Assembly: GCA_905236405.1 (NCBI GenBank)
Contig: CAJOQB010000132.1
Coordinates: 1-15,932, forward strand
Source of the DNA: an uncultured Bacteroidales bacterium
GTDB lineage: Bacteria > Bacteroidota > Bacteroidia > Bacteroidales > P3
DNA length: 15,932 nucleotides
Direction: 5' to 3'
Position numbers and translations under genes: made by a program. Below are positions 14,431 to 15,932 of the stretch, piece by piece. Position 1 is the stretch's first letter. The number at the start of each line of letters is the position of its first letter. The notes below the pieces were generated by a model. It was given only the letters and a program-made list of their open reading frames with translations, searched no databases and had not been told where the DNA came from.

Positions 14431-15932
14431 CTATTTCACGATCACCTTCTTGACAGCGGTGAGGCCAGACTTGGTGGTGAGACGGAGCATGTAAGCGCCG
14501 GTAGCCTGGTTGACGTTCACCATGATGGTGGAAGTCTCCATAGGCATCTCCATAACCTTGCGACCGCGAACGTCGAACATTACGAGAGTAGCGCCTTGCA
14601 GCTCAGCTTCATCGAGAGAGGTCTCGACCTTCATCATGTTGCCGGAAGCAACAGGATTAGGAGCGACGGTGAAGGAGACTTCGAGAGCGTCGACGTCTTC
14701 AATACCTTGGTTGCTGAAGCAGAGGGTGTTCGAAGCGACCATGATGTTGTCGATAGGCACCATCACATAGTAGCAGCCTTCGAGGTTAGCATAGTTGCTT
14801 TCGTTGTAGAAGTCGAGTGTAGCGCCATCGATAGCAACACCGTCCTTGTACCACTGGTAGGAGTCGTATTCGACATAGTCGCCAGCGTCCTTACCGTCAG
14901 GATAGTGGTTGAGCATAAGAACCTTGCCGTTGTAAGCAACGATCTCAGGCATCGGCTTGGTGTTGGGGATGATGGTGAGGGTGAGGGTCACAACCGAGTC
15001 GCAACCGTCAACATTGGTGCCAGTCCAGGTGTAAGTACCGGAAGCGGTGTAGGTGGTACCGTGCCAATCGAAGGAGGTAACAGCCTGAGCCGTTTCAGCG
15101 CCAGTGTTGCTGTGGTTGATGGTGAGGTGGAGAGTAACCACCGAGTCACAACCGTGGACGGTGTTGAGAGCAACGGTGTAGTCGCCCGAAGTGGTGTAGG
15201 TCGTACCGTTAGCACTCCAAGTGTAGCTGTCGCAAGCGGTGGTGTAGACATCGTTGACAACCGAGTTGTGGATGGTGAGGACAAGCGTGATAACGCTGTC
15301 GCAACCATTGGAAGCGGTGGTCGTGTAGGTCACAGAACCGTTGTTGATGTTGGTGCTGTAGGTAACGCCGTTGATCCAAGTGTAGCTATCGCAAGCCGTC
15401 TGGACATCGGTGCCAGTGGTCGAATTGAGGATAGTCAGATGGAGAGTGACAACGGAGTCGCAGCCCTGAGCATTGACGAGCGTGTAGGTCGGAGTGTTGG
15501 TGGAAGCAGTGTAAGTGATACCGTTCATCCAAGTGAAGTTGTCGCAGCTGGTGACGGTCTGAGTACCGGCGGAGCTGTGGTTAATCGTCAGATGGAGAGT
15601 AACGACACTGTCGCAGCCAGCAGCATTGGTGGTGGTGTAGGTGGCGTTGTTGGTAGAAGCCGTGTAGTTGACACCATGCCAAGTGTAGCTGTCGCAAGCG
15701 GTAGCCAGAACGGTGCTTGCAGTGCTGTGGTTAACGGTGAGGTTCAAGGTAACAGTGCTATCGCAACCATGAGCATTGGTGGTATGGTAGGTAGCATTGT
15801 TGGTCGAAGCCGTGTAGGTAGTACCGTGCCATGTGTAGCTATCGCAAGCGGTAGCGGTAACAGTGGACTGGGTGCTGTTGTAGATGGTCAGGTTCAACGT
15901 AGCAAGCGAGTCGCAGCCAGCTACATTGGTGA
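14431..15932 (-). CDS. T9SS C-terminal sorting-domain surface protein with tandem repeats (N-terminus off right edge)
   Basis: About 500 C-terminal residues are visible; the open frame continues past the right edge, so the apparent start at 15897 (a TTG inside a repeat) is not real. From the right edge there are six visible repeats plus part of one more, each 50-53 residues. Each opens with ACDSYTW and closes with GCDSVVTLHLTI, probably an adhesin-like beta-sandwich with one disulfide. A non-repeat region follows (about 14680-14940), with SYQWYKDGVAIDGAT, a PKD/Ig-like phrase. The last 82 residues contain APNPV, MFDVRGRKV and TGAYMLRLTT and end KKVIVK, a textbook type A sorting domain of the type IX secretion system. 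The protein should therefore cross the outer membrane and be attached to, or released from, the surface. Ligand is unknown. Confidence 0.92.
   Translation of the reverse strand, partial: TNVAGCDSLATLNLTIYNSTQSTVTATACDSYTWHGTTYTASTNNATYHTTNAHGCDSTVTLNLTVNHSTASTVLATACDSYTWHGVNYTASTNNATYTTTNAAGCDSVVTLHLTINHSSAGTQTVTSCDNFTWMNGITYTASTNTPTYTLVNAQGCDSVVTLHLTILNSTTGTDVQTACDSYTWINGVTYSTNINNGSVTYTTTASNGCDSVITLVLTIHNSVVNDVYTTACDSYTWSANGTTYTTSGDYTVALNTVHGCDSVVTLHLTINHSNTGAETAQAVTSFDWHGTTYTASGTYTWTGTNVDGCDSVVTLTLTIIPNTKPMPEIVAYNGKVLMLNHYPDGKDAGDYVEYDSYQWYKDGVAIDGATLDFYNESNYANLEGCYYVMVPIDNIMVASNTLCFSNQGIEDVDALEVSFTVAPNPVASGNMMKVETSLDEAELQGATLVMFDVRGRKVMEMPMETSTIMVNVNQATGAYMLRLTTKSGLTAVKKVIVK
14938..15932 (-). 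repeat. About 150-base tandem coding repeats in the T9SS protein
   Basis: Repeat starts, taken at the Ala before CDSYTW (minus strand), fall at plus 15849, 15699, 15549, 15396, 15237 and 15084, giving periods of 150, 150, 153, 159 and 153 bases, all multiples of three. A partial copy lies right of 15849. Copies 15849 and 15699 are the most alike; the last (15084) has lost the first Cys. The array continues beyond the window. Confidence 0.93.

Overview
The window looks like chromosomal DNA from a member of the Bacteroidales (phylum Bacteroidota). Several things point there: an elongation factor Tu and a RecR of Bacteroides type, a consensus Bacteroidota promoter (TTTG, 19 bases, TAnnTTTG), a DUF5606 protein, a methionyl-tRNA synthetase with KISTS in place of KMSKS, and a surface protein carrying the C-terminal sorting domain of the type IX secretion system (T9SS). 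The sequence alone does not give a genus. No phage, integrase, transposase, CRISPR array or plasmid gene was seen; this is mostly core genome followed by an envelope/secretome region.

Layout, left part (1-1428, minus strand): the 5' end of tuf, preceded by four tRNA genes that read Thr(TGT)-Tyr(GTA)-Gly(TCC)-Thr(GGT)-tuf from one strong promoter at about 976-1006. This is the same gene order as thrU-tyrU-glyT-thrT-tufB in Escherichia coli. The tRNA-tuf spacer can form competing hairpins. An AT-rich, non-coding divergent spacer (929-1428) separates this unit from the next.

Middle (1429-5741, plus strand): a tightly packed run of five genes: recR (recombination repair), a lipoprotein family-3 beta-N-acetylhexosaminidase, pyrK and pyrD (class 1B dihydroorotate dehydrogenase) and a GlcNAc-kinase-like BadF/BcrA family ATPase. 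Two genes fit amino-sugar (peptidoglycan or chitin-type) salvage and two fit pyrimidine synthesis. A DUF5606 gene follows (5841-6272).

Right-centre (6314-13178, plus strand): a palindrome that is both a likely terminator and the site of a promoter -7 box leads into a secreted PNGase-F-like protein (N-glycan release from glycoproteins) and a membrane-anchored alpha/beta hydrolase 19 bases downstream. A lipoprotein of unknown function with its own candidate promoter follows, then metG, which ends at a strong terminator.

Right end (13189-15932): a 107-base cluster of 23-base-period palindromic repeats lies between two convergent terminators. Beyond it, on the minus strand, are an outer-membrane beta-barrel protein and the C-terminal part of a T9SS-exported protein made of roughly 50-residue tandem repeats, each gene with its own terminator. 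The most unusual items are the PNGase-F-like protein with one apparently missing acidic residue, the palindromic repeat cluster and the structured tuf leader. I did not find a clear, wholly new multi-gene system.
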